From the NCBI GenBank assembly GCA_004555955.1, contig SFJG01000047.1, positions 1-29,827 of the forward strand: DNA of 29,827 nucleotides. Direction: 5' to 3'. The notes beneath the pieces are model-generated. The model was not told the origin of the DNA and made no database searches. It saw only the letters and a list, made by a program, of their open reading frames with translations. Made by a program: the position numbers and the translations under genes. Below, in pieces: positions 6,894-14,063 of this stretch. The DNA comes from Bacteroidales bacterium (GTDB lineage: Bacteria > Bacteroidota > Bacteroidia > Bacteroidales > Muribaculaceae). Every line of letters begins with the position of its first letter. Within the stretch, counting starts at the first letter, position 1.

Positions 6894-8914
6894 TTTTTCT
6901 TGCGATTTTTACGCAGGCGGAGCACTTGTACGGAGCGCGCGGGGATGTAAAGTTTGAGCCAACCGAGCCCGTGAGGTGCGTATAGCGGGTCGTGCTGGGT
7001 GAAATGGTTAATCGAGCCGTCGATGTTGCCGTAGCCGCCGTATTCGGGGTCGTCGGAATCGAGCACATGTTCGTATTCGCCGACCGGGGCGAGGAATCCG
7101 TAGTCGGTAAACGATTTTGTCGGATTGAAGTTGAACACAAACACCAAGTCGCGTCGCTTGAATGCCAAGATTTGGTCGTCGTCTTTGTCCCAAAGTTTTT
7201 CGACGGGCGACGATTGGAAGAATCTCGTTTTGCGGACGAGGTTGATGATGTCGTGGTCGAATTTACCGAGGAAACGGTATTTGAGGTCTTGACGGTCGAC
7301 GAGGTCCCATTGACGCCGAGCGTATTTGTACGACCAGCCGTTGCCTTCGCGTGGGAAGTCAATCCATTCGGGATGGCCGAATTCGTTGCCCATAAAGTTG
7401 AGGTAACCGCCGTTGATAGTGGCGAGCGTAACGAGGCGAATCATCTTGTGGAGGGCAATACCGCGGTCGACGTTGTAGTTGTTGTCGCCTACCATCATGT
7501 GCCAATACATATCGGAGTCGATAAGTCGGAAGATGATTGTTTTGTCGCCGACGAGCGCTTGGTCGTGGCTTTCGGCGTAGTTGATAGTTTTTTCGTCAGC
7601 GCGACGGTTTGTAAGTTCCCAGAAGATTGCCGTAGGCTTCCAGTCTTCGTCTTTTTTCTCTTTGATTGTTTTAATCCAGAAGTCGGGCACACCCATTGCC
7701 ATGCGGTAGTCGAAGCCGATGCCTCCGTCTTCGAATTTGTTAGCCAGTCCGGGCATACCGCTCATCTCTTCGGCAATGGTTATTGCGTGCGGATTTACGG
7801 CATGGATAAGTCGGTTGGCGAGCGTCAGATATGTAATGGCGTTAGTGTCTTGACCGCCGTTGTAGTAGTCGTCGTAGGAGCCGAATGCTTGTCCGAGACC
7901 GTGGTTATAGTAGAGCATCGAGGTAACGCCGTCGAAGCGGAAGCCGTCGAAACGGAATTCTTCAAGCCAGTATTTGCAGTTCGAGAGCAGGAAGTGGAGC
8001 ACTTCGTTTTTGCCGTAGTCGAAGCAAAGAGAGTCCCACGCGGGGTGTTCGCGGCGCGAATCGCCGTAGAAGTATTGGTTATAAGAGCCGTCGAAGCGTC
8101 CGAGACCTTCAATTTCGTTTTTAACGGCATGCGAGTGAACGATGTCCATAATAACAGCAATGCCGAGACGGTGCGCTTCGTCGATAAGGTGACGGAGTTG
8201 GTCGGGCGTGCCGAAGCGGCTTGAAGGAGCGAAGAAACTCGACACGTGGTAGCCGAACGAGCCGTAGTATGGGTGCTCTTGGATTGCCATTATCTGGATT
8301 GCGTTGTAGCCGTCGGCGGCAACTCGCGGAAGTATGTTTTCGCGGAACTCGTCGTAAGTACCTACGCCTTCACGATTTTGCGCCATACCAATGTGGCACT
8401 CATAGATGAGGAGCGGATTGGTGTGCGGGCGGAAGTTGTCGACTTTGAATTTGTACGGGCGTTTCGGGTCCCAGACTTCTGCGGAGAAGATGTAGGTGTT
8501 TTCGTCTTGTACGGTTCGTTGCGAGTAGGCGGGGATTCGTTCGCCGGAGCCTCCGTCCCACTTGATAGCAAGTTTGTAGAGGTCGCCGTGGTGGAGAACG
8601 TCTTTGTCGAGGTTAATCTCCCAGACACCGCCATCGAGGCGTGTCAAGCGAAACTCCGGCAGTTCGTGCCATTCAGAGAATGTTCCGATAAGGATTACTT
8701 CGGTGGCATTTGGCGCCCATTCGCGGAAGACCCAGCCGCGTTTGGTCTTGTGCAAGCCGAAATACTGATGTGCGTTAGCGAAATCCACGAGATTTCCATT
8801 CTTGCCAACGAGTTCCGCCTCTTTGCGTAAGGCGTCGTTGTGGCGGCCGTTAATGGCGTCGGCATAGGGGGCAAGCCACGGGTCGTGGCGGATGATGCCT
8901 AATGTTTTTTCCAT
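6890..8914 (-). CDS. glgB: 1,4-alpha-glucan (glycogen) branching enzyme, GH13
   Basis: Cuts alpha-1,4 chains and reattaches them in alpha-1,6 linkage during glycogen synthesis (EC 2.4.1.18), in the cytoplasm. The product is 674 residues. An N-terminal CBM48-like domain (about residues 55-145, FREWAPNATEVILIGTFSEW) precedes the GH13 barrel. Visible GH13 motifs: MDIVHSHA near 256-263, nucleophile Asp328 in GFRFDGV, acid/base Glu382 in TIAEEMSGMP, and Asp451 in ESHDQAL. The AEEMSGMP and FMGNEFGHPEW motifs are close to eukaryotic GBE1/starch-branching enzymes (GH13_8) and are usual for Bacteroidetes, not for the E. coli type. The C-terminal beta-domain ends in a basic tail (RKNRKKK). No other glycogen gene (glgA, glgC, glgP) is in the window. 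It is the first gene of a two-gene minus-strand unit, with palindromic operator-like sites upstream. Confidence 0.95.
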   Translation of the reverse strand: MEKTLGIIRHDPWLAPYADAINGRHNDALRKEAELVGKNGNLVDFANAHQYFGLHKTKRGWVFREWAPNATEVILIGTFSEWHELPEFRLTRLDGGVWEINLDKDVLHHGDLYKLAIKWDGGSGERIPAYSQRTVQDENTYIFSAEVWDPKRPYKFKVDNFRPHTNPLLIYECHIGMAQNREGVGTYDEFRENILPRVAADGYNAIQIMAIQEHPYYGSFGYHVSSFFAPSSRFGTPDQLRHLIDEAHRLGIAVIMDIVHSHAVKNEIEGLGRFDGSYNQYFYGDSRREHPAWDSLCFDYGKNEVLHFLLSNCKYWLEEFRFDGFRFDGVTSMLYYNHGLGQAFGSYDDYYNGGQDTNAITYLTLANRLIHAVNPHAITIAEEMSGMPGLANKFEDGGIGFDYRMAMGVPDFWIKTIKEKKDEDWKPTAIFWELTNRRADEKTINYAESHDQALVGDKTIIFRLIDSDMYWHMMVGDNNYNVDRGIALHKMIRLVTLATINGGYLNFMGNEFGHPEWIDFPREGNGWSYKYARRQWDLVDRQDLKYRFLGKFDHDIINLVRKTRFFQSSPVEKLWDKDDDQILAFKRRDLVFVFNFNPTKSFTDYGFLAPVGEYEHVLDSDDPEYGGYGNIDGSINHFTQHDPLYAPHGLGWLKLYIPARSVQVLRLRKNRKKK

Positions 8915-8982
8915 AGGTTGTTAGGTCTGCGTATTTTGATAATTATCCACAAATATACAAATTGTTACAAAGAATTTGTGAG

Positions 8983-9014
8983 CAAATATAGTAATTTTGT
9001 TGTGTATACGCAAC
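8983..9014 (-). promoter_or_regulatory. Candidate glgB promoter
   Basis: On the minus strand, GTTG at 9014-9011, a 20-base spacer, then TATATTTG at 8990-8983. The -33 box lies inside the proximal palindrome, so a bound regulator would block or assist polymerase. A second TATATTTG at 8957-8950 has no matching upstream box. Confidence 0.45.
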
Positions 9015-9057
9015 AAATTTGCAAATATGTTGATTTTGTTGTGTATACGCAACAAAA
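8996..9057. repeat. Two tandem palindromes centred on GTATAC
   Basis: A 24-base sequence occurs twice, at 8994-9017 and 9033-9056, identical in both copies and 39 bases apart. Each copy is an inverted repeat: TTTGTTG and CAACAAA flank T-GTATAC-G, with a single mismatched pair. The second copy extends by one more base pair (9034-9057). This is the form expected of operators for a dimeric regulator. Confidence 0.8.
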
Positions 9058-9185
9058 GTGGAGAGGTAAGAGTGGATGAGGCAAGGGTAAGAGTTGGTAT
9101 CGTATATCGGGACGTCTCGTTCCTCGTCTAACATCCCCTCTCCTCTCTTATCCCTTACCTTCTCCCATCCACTCGTACCTCGTCC
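9058..9185. repeat. Long imperfect inverted repeat
   Basis: The left arm (9058-9093, starting gtggagaggtaagagtgg) is largely complementary to the right arm (9145-9185, ctcttatcccttacc then catccactcgtacctcg). About 33 of 36 left-arm bases align with the complement, with bulges of one, four and one bases on the right arm. The 51-base loop holds gttggtatcgtatatcgg. It may be a large RNA hairpin between genes or a decayed mobile-element remnant. Confidence 0.55.
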
Positions 9186-9226
9186 CCCGTTCCTCGTCGC
9201 TCAGCGCTCTGCGCTCTCAACTTTTA

Positions 9227-9258
9227 TTTGGTAATCTGCTGAAATGTTTGTAATTTTG
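9227..9258 (+). promoter_or_regulatory. Promoter of the cysE operon
   Basis: TTTG at 9227-9230, a 20-base spacer, then TAATTTTG at 9251-9258, a full match to the Bacteroidetes consensus. The predicted start near 9265 leaves a leader of about 16 bases before the ATG at 9281. Confidence 0.75.
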
Positions 9259-9280
9259 CTGAATAAAACTATACATACTG

Positions 9281-10207
9281 ATGAACAAGACGTATCGCAA
9301 CGAAGACAATCTGAAGCAAGCAGTGGAGATGCTTGCCGACAGGCAGTCGATAAGCAATATGTGTCACATGCGGCTCTGCGGAGAGCCATTGCCGTCACAA
9401 CAGGCGGTGAGGAGCATAATCGACCTTACGCGTATGATTCTTTTCCCCGGCTTTTTCGGCTCGGAAGGCGTCAATTCTTATAACCTCGAATATGTCATCG
9501 GTATTCGCTGTGAGGAACTTAACAACATCTTAACCAACCAAATAACTGCTGCACTTGCTTTGCAAAAAGGCTGTGGCGAAGCCATCGACTTGCCACGTCT
9601 GGAAAAGAAGGCGGCAGACATTTCGATGCGTCTAATCGGTCAACTGCCGGAGATGCGTCGCGTGCTCCATACCGACGTGAGTGCCATCTATCGCGGCGAC
9701 CCGGCGGCAGCGAGCCATGAGGAGGTGATATATTGTTATCCGAGCATACGTGCCATTACGAACTATCGCATAGCGCATGCTCTGCACGTGATGGGCGTGC
9801 CCGTGTTGCCGCGCATGATTAGCGAAATGGCACACAGCGAAACCGGCATCGACATCCATCCGGGAGCCACTATCGGCGAATATTTTGCCATCGACCACGG
9901 CACAGGCGTGGTTATCGGCGCCACGGCAATTATCGGCAAAAATGTGAAAATCTATCAGGGCGTCACGCTGGGCGCCAAGAGTTTCGACTGCGACCCCGAC
10001 GGAAATCCCATTAAGGGTATCGACCGTCACCCGATAATCGGCGACGATGTGGTAATCTACTCCAATGCGTCGATTTTGGGGCGTATCACTATAGGAAACG
10101 GAGCCGTTATCGGCGGTAACATTTGGGTGACCGAAGACATTGCGCCGGGAGAGAAACTCATTCAAGCAAAAGCAAATAACATTTTACGATTTAAGCAAGA
10201 TATATAA
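9281..10207 (+). CDS. cysE: Serine O-acetyltransferase
   Basis: Transfers acetyl from acetyl-CoA to serine to make O-acetylserine, the first committed step of cysteine synthesis (EC 2.3.1.30), in the cytoplasm. The product is 308 residues, usual for the longer Bacteroidetes/EpsC-type enzymes. The N-terminal half is helical; the C-terminal half is a left-handed beta-helix of hexapeptide repeats (GIDIHPGATIGEYFAIDHGTGVVIGATAIIG, given here only as the region about residues 190-220) and contains HSETGIDIH, DHGTGVVIG and KGIDRHPIIGDD, which are characteristic of serine acetyltransferases. The His residues in DHGTG and DRHP are the usual active-site region. It is the first gene of an operon: its TAA is directly followed by the ATG of the next gene. 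Confidence 0.93.
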   Translation: MNKTYRNEDNLKQAVEMLADRQSISNMCHMRLCGEPLPSQQAVRSIIDLTRMILFPGFFGSEGVNSYNLEYVIGIRCEELNNILTNQITAALALQKGCGEAIDLPRLEKKAADISMRLIGQLPEMRRVLHTDVSAIYRGDPAAASHEEVIYCYPSIRAITNYRIAHALHVMGVPVLPRMISEMAHSETGIDIHPGATIGEYFAIDHGTGVVIGATAIIGKNVKIYQGVTLGAKSFDCDPDGNPIKGIDRHPIIGDDVVIYSNASILGRITIGNGAVIGGNIWVTEDIAPGEKLIQAKANNILRFKQDI

Positions 10208-11668
10208 ATGAAAGAGGAAATGCAACTCGTTGCCAAGACGTTTAAGGGTCTTGAAGACGTATTGGCTGAAGAACTGCGACAACTGGGCGCCGGAAACGTA
10301 ACGCCCGGGACGCGTATGGTATCGTTTACGGGCGACAAGCGGATGCTCTATAAGGCGAATTTCTGCTGCCGTACGGCGTTGAAAATTCTCAAACCAATAG
10401 TATCGTTCAAAGCACGCGACACCGACGAACTCTATGAAGAGGCGAAACGCTTCGAATGGGATACGCTATTGGGAGCCGATGAGACGTTTGCCATCGATTC
10501 GACCGTCAATAGCGAGGAGTTTCGCCACTCGAAGTTTGTGGTCTATCGCGTCAAAGATGCCATTGCCGACTACTATATGGAGAAGTACGGACGCCGCCCG
10601 TCGATACGCTTGGTCGGTGCCGACATGCAGTTGAATGTGCACATATACAACAACGAAGTGACCATTTCGCTCGACAGTTCAGGCGAATCGCTCTACAAGC
10701 GCGGCTATCGTGTCGACCAGACGGAAGCGCCTATCAACGAGGTGCTTGCCGCCGGATTGTTGCTCAAGGCAGGTTGGGACGGCAGTCAGAACCTTGTCGA
10801 CCCAATGTGCGGCTCGGGAACGTTCCTCATCGAGGCGGCGTTGATAGCCACCAATACCTATCCGGGCATCTTCCGCAAGTCGTTTGCCTTCGAACGCTGG
10901 AAAGATTTCGAGCCAGAAATGCTCGACGAAATCTATAACGACGACTCGCAAGAGCGCACGTTCGACTACAAAATCTATGGCTCCGACATATCGCTCAAAG
11001 CAATCGGCATAGCGACGCGCAACGTCAAGAGTGCCGGAGTGGCGAAATACGTCGACCTGAAAGTTATGCCTTTCGAAGACTATACCGAAGCGCCCGCCAA
11101 CGGCATGCTCATCACCAATCCGCCCTACGGCGAACGGTTGAGCCTCGACGACGTCGACGCTTTCTACGACATGATAGGCTCGAAGTTGAAAAACGTGTTC
11201 AAAGGCTATCACGCATGGATAATCGCGCACAAGCCGGAGCATTTCAATGCAATCGGGCTTAAGCCGTCGACCAAGTTGGAGGTCAACAACGGCGCATTAG
11301 ATTGCGAATTCCGCGAGTATGTGATGTTCGACGGCACGTTTGCCGAATTCCGCAAGCAAGGACGCACCATCAAGGGCGAGAAAAAAGAGCGTAAAGCCGA
11401 CAGTGGCGAGCGCCGTGCGGAACGAGGACGTCGCCGCGACCGCCGCGAGCCGCCGCGCAATGCTCTCGAACGTGAATATCGCAAGCCTTTCGGCGAACGA
11501 TTTAAAAACAAGGAGCGTCGAGACGAACGCGGAGAAGACCGCGAACCGAGCAAGGCTGAACGCTTTGTGCGTTTCCGCCAACCGCGACTCTATTCCGAGG
11601 AAGAGGTGAACCGCAAAGGCGAAGTGACTATGCGTCATCGCCATAAAAAAGAAACAAGCGAAGATTAA
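10208..11668 (+). CDS. rlmL: THUMP-domain rRNA (guanine-N2) methyltransferase, RlmL type
   Basis: A SAM-dependent enzyme expected to methylate a guanine of 23S rRNA (G2445 in E. coli numbering). It has an N-terminal ferredoxin-like/THUMP region (about residues 5-160), then a Rossmann methyltransferase with the SAM motif DPMCGSGTFLIEAAL from Asp198 and the catalytic NPPYGERL from Asn304. E. coli RlmL is fused to RlmK; this protein has only the RlmL half. Beyond about residue 385 there is a roughly 100-residue Arg/Lys/Glu-rich tail (RRAERGRRRDRREPPR and similar), probably disordered and RNA-binding. The first ATG (10208) abuts the cysE stop; a second in-frame ATG at 10220 is preceded by AAAGAGGAA and could also start translation. 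Probably co-transcribed with cysE and purD. Confidence 0.9.
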   Translation: MKEEMQLVAKTFKGLEDVLAEELRQLGAGNVTPGTRMVSFTGDKRMLYKANFCCRTALKILKPIVSFKARDTDELYEEAKRFEWDTLLGADETFAIDSTVNSEEFRHSKFVVYRVKDAIADYYMEKYGRRPSIRLVGADMQLNVHIYNNEVTISLDSSGESLYKRGYRVDQTEAPINEVLAAGLLLKAGWDGSQNLVDPMCGSGTFLIEAALIATNTYPGIFRKSFAFERWKDFEPEMLDEIYNDDSQERTFDYKIYGSDISLKAIGIATRNVKSAGVAKYVDLKVMPFEDYTEAPANGMLITNPPYGERLSLDDVDAFYDMIGSKLKNVFKGYHAWIIAHKPEHFNAIGLKPSTKLEVNNGALDCEFREYVMFDGTFAEFRKQGRTIKGEKKERKADSGERRAERGRRRDRREPPRNALEREYRKPFGERFKNKERRDERGEDREPSKAERFVRFRQPRLYSEEEVNRKGEVTMRHRHKKETSED

Positions 11669-11694
11669 ATTTCCATCTATAAACTACTGACACG

Positions 11695-12972
11695 ATGAAG
11701 CATACCGTATTACTGCTCGGCTCAGGCGGCCGCGAATGTGCCTTGGCATGGAAACTCAGCCAAAGTGCCAATCTCGAGAAACTCTATATCGCTCCCGGCA
11801 ACGGGGGTACCGACCGTTATGGCGAAAACGTGGCGCTAAGTCCGCTCGACTTCGAAGCCATTAAGAAGTTCGTTGTGAGCCATGGCGTGACGATGGTGCT
11901 CGTCGGCAACGAAGACCCGTTGGTGGCAGGCATCTATGACTACTTTGCCGACGATGCCGTGTTGGCAAAAGTGCCCGTCATCGGTCCGTCGAAGGCAGGC
12001 GCACAACTCGAAGGCAGTAAAGACTTTGCCAAAGGATTTATGGAGCGCCACGGCATCCCCACGGCGCGCTATCTTAGCGTCGACGCAACGACGGTAGAGA
12101 ACGGCAAGGCGTTTCTGCGAACGCTGTCGGCGCCCTACGTACTCAAAGCCGACGGGCTCGCCGCAGGCAAAGGTGTGCTGATTGTGCCGACGCTCGACGA
12201 GGCAGACCGTGTGCTCGACGAGATGCTCGGCGGTATGTTCGGCAGTTCGTCGTCGCGAGTAGTCATCGAGGAATTTCTTTCGGGCATAGAATGTTCGGTG
12301 TTTGTGCTCACCGACGGCACGAGCTACAAAGTGCTGCCCGTAGCCAAAGACTATAAGCGCATAGGCGAAGGCGACACAGGACTCAATACGGGCGGTATGG
12401 GTGCCGTTTCGCCGGTAAGTTTTGCCGACGAAGAGTTTATGGCAAAAGTCGACAGCCGCATCATTCGCCCCACTCTCGACGGACTTCGCCGTGAGAACAT
12501 CACCTATCGCGGCTTCATCTTCTTGGGACTTATTAACGTAGGCGGCGAGCCGATGGTGATAGAATATAACGTACGTATGGGCGACCCCGAAACCGAGGTC
12601 GTTATGCTGCGACTCAATGCCGACTTGGTCGACTTGCTCGAAGGCGTTGCGACCGGCACACTTGCCGACCGTGCGATGGCTATCGACCCGCGCTATGCCG
12701 TGACCGTGATGCTCGTTTCGGGCGGATACCCCGGAAGCTACGAAAAAGGCAAACTCATCAGCGGACTCGCAGAGCCGACACGTAGCATCGTGTTCCACGC
12801 CGGAACGCGTCGCACCGACGAAGGCATCGTCACCGCCGGCGGACGCGTACTCGCCGTGAGCAGTTATGGCGACGACAAAGCGTCGGCATTGGCTACGTCG
12901 TTCGACACCATCAGCCACATCGCTTTCGACGGCGCATACCATCGCCGCGACATCGGTTTCGACCTCAAATAA
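11695..12972 (+). CDS. purD: Phosphoribosylamine--glycine ligase (GAR synthetase)
   Basis: Joins glycine to 5-phosphoribosylamine using ATP, the second step of purine synthesis (EC 6.3.4.13), in the cytoplasm. The product is 425 residues, the normal length. It starts with the N-terminal LLLGSGGRECALAWKL nucleotide-binding motif and APGNGGT, followed by an ATP-grasp fold with VLKADGLAAGKGV, VVIEEFLSGIECSVFV, NTGGMGAVSP and EYNVRMGDPETEVV, all diagnostic of PurD. The C-terminal domain includes VMLVSGGYPG and TAGGRVLAV. It follows the RlmL gene by 26 bases and has no promoter of its own in that gap. No purine riboswitch or other leader is seen. The inverted repeat 12977-13023 just downstream might help end its transcript, though it lacks a T-run. 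Confidence 0.96.
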   Translation: MKHTVLLLGSGGRECALAWKLSQSANLEKLYIAPGNGGTDRYGENVALSPLDFEAIKKFVVSHGVTMVLVGNEDPLVAGIYDYFADDAVLAKVPVIGPSKAGAQLEGSKDFAKGFMERHGIPTARYLSVDATTVENGKAFLRTLSAPYVLKADGLAAGKGVLIVPTLDEADRVLDEMLGGMFGSSSSRVVIEEFLSGIECSVFVLTDGTSYKVLPVAKDYKRIGEGDTGLNTGGMGAVSPVSFADEEFMAKVDSRIIRPTLDGLRRENITYRGFIFLGLINVGGEPMVIEYNVRMGDPETEVVMLRLNADLVDLLEGVATGTLADRAMAIDPRYAVTVMLVSGGYPGSYEKGKLISGLAEPTRSIVFHAGTRRTDEGIVTAGGRVLAVSSYGDDKASALATSFDTISHIAFDGAYHRRDIGFDLK

Positions 12973-12976
12973 GTCA

Positions 12977-13023
12977 TATCGGTCAGATTTTATGCCCTTT
13001 TTAACCACACGAATTGACCGATA
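12977..13023. repeat. Inverted repeat TATCGGTCA/TGACCGATA between purD and the acyltransferase
   Basis: Perfect 9-base arms at 12977-12985 and 13015-13023 are separated by 29 bases. The right arm overlaps the -33 box (13013-13016) of the next promoter. It is either an operator for the downstream gene or a weak terminator for purD; there is no T-run after it. Confidence 0.5.
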
Positions 13024-13044
13024 GAATGATATTTTGTATATTTG
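13013..13044 (+). promoter_or_regulatory. Promoter of the acyltransferase gene, possibly leaderless
   Basis: ATTG at 13013-13016, a 20-base spacer, then TATATTTG at 13037-13044. The ATG of the gene is at 13049, only four bases past the -7 box, so the transcript would begin at or within a few bases of the start codon. Confidence 0.65.
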
Positions 13045-13048
13045 CAAT

Positions 13049-14017
13049 ATGAACAACGACGAAATAATATTGCCGTGGCACGAGGCGCCGACAACGCCTA
13101 CCGCCGCTAACCCATACCGCGTAGGTCCCGCAATCGACCGACGCGGACGCATCACCGGACACGCTCCCGACTCCGACGAAACAACGCCCGAATCGGAAAA
13201 GCGCACCGTGCTCGACTATCAGGATTTGCGCAAGATGGTGCCTTTCTTCGAGGGTAAACCCAAATTGGTCAAGACGCTAATGAAATTGATTGGTTTGGAG
13301 CAGGTTAACTACTTCCACCACCGCAATTTGAACACCCCCGGAGCGGATTTCGTACGCGGCCTTCTCGATGATTTCCGCATCACGCTGCGCGTCGACGGCG
13401 CTCACGTGCTCAACAACCTCCCCGAGGGGTCGTTTATCACCGTGTCCAACCACCCGTTCGGCTCACTCGACGGCATTATACTCATCGACCTATTTGCGAG
13501 CCGTCGCAGCGACTACAAGGTGATGGTCAACATGATACTCAACTACATCCGCGGCATGCGTCCCAACTTTATCGCCGTCGACCCGATGGCATCCGACAAC
13601 CCGGAGAAGCGTGCGGCAACGATGCGCGGCATCCGCGAGGCTATGATACACGTGCGCAACGGACATCCGCTGGGCTTCTTCCCCGCCGGTGCAATGTCGA
13701 ACGTCACCAAGCATCTCACTATCGAAGACCGCCCATGGCAACCCAACATAATCCGACTGATTCAGCAACTCAACGTGCCCGTCATCCCCGTATATTTCCA
13801 CGGTCGAAACTCGTTGATTTTTAACATATTAGGTGTAATTGATTGGCGACTGCGCACGCTGAGGCTTCCGCGTGAGGTGTTTTCGCACATCGATGAAACA
13901 TACCACATTTCCGTGGGCAATCCGATTTCTCCCGAAGAACAAAAAGCCGCAGGCTCGCTCGACGAACTGGGCAAACTGCTTCGAGAGCGAACATACGAAC
14001 TGAAAAATCGCAAGTAA
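13049..14017 (+). CDS. Lysophospholipid/PlsC-like acyltransferase
   Basis: Expected to transfer an acyl chain to a lipid on the inner face of the cytoplasmic membrane. I choose the ATG at 13049 (322 residues), because the alternative TTG at 13034 lies before the -7 box. The first 60 residues are Pro/Asp-rich and probably disordered. The acyltransferase domain carries NHPFGSLDG with His135 and Asp141 (H-x5-D, not the usual PlsC H-x4-D) and FPAGAMS in place of the FPEG motif. This variant is typical of the COG3176-like O-acyltransferases, which include enzymes making ornithine or glycine lipids, a lipid class known in Bacteroides. No partner N-acyltransferase is adjacent, so the exact substrate stays open. 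The next gene follows after 46 bases and may be co-transcribed. Confidence 0.8.
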   Translation: MNNDEIILPWHEAPTTPTAANPYRVGPAIDRRGRITGHAPDSDETTPESEKRTVLDYQDLRKMVPFFEGKPKLVKTLMKLIGLEQVNYFHHRNLNTPGADFVRGLLDDFRITLRVDGAHVLNNLPEGSFITVSNHPFGSLDGIILIDLFASRRSDYKVMVNMILNYIRGMRPNFIAVDPMASDNPEKRAATMRGIREAMIHVRNGHPLGFFPAGAMSNVTKHLTIEDRPWQPNIIRLIQQLNVPVIPVYFHGRNSLIFNILGVIDWRLRTLRLPREVFSHIDETYHISVGNPISPEEQKAAGSLDELGKLLRERTYELKNRK

Positions 14018-14063
14018 TAATAACATAATCGGTTGAAGACTTAATACGAAATATCGAAAGAAT

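Larger units (their letters stand above)
8915..9280. other. Intergenic region between divergent glgB and cysE
   Basis: 366 bases without a convincing gene. The glgB side is AT-rich and holds two TATATTTG boxes (minus strand 8957-8950 and 8990-8983) and two tandem palindromes (8996-9017, 9034-9057). The middle (9058-9185) is a purine-rich arm and a pyrimidine-rich arm forming a long imperfect inverted repeat, followed by repeated cctcgtc motifs. The cysE promoter is at 9227-9258. Confidence 0.75.

Noticed and set aside
6992..8224. Long plus-strand open frame (410 codons) opposite glgB
   Set aside because: It lies wholly antisense to a gene with intact GH13 motifs, and its Val/Phe/Glu-rich composition is what the complement of Asp/Lys/Asn-rich codons gives.
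8943..9134. 63-codon minus-strand frame with a repeated FVAYTQQN
   Set aside because: The repeated peptide is only the translation of the tandem palindromes; the frame covers the glgB promoter.
13034..13048. TTG start for the acyltransferase
   Set aside because: It lies upstream of and through the -7 box, so it would not be on the transcript; the ATG at 13049 is preferred.
11836..13206. Minus-strand open frame of 456 codons opposite purD and the acyltransferase start
   Set aside because: Antisense shadow of purD; crosses the promoter region and has no recognisable domain.
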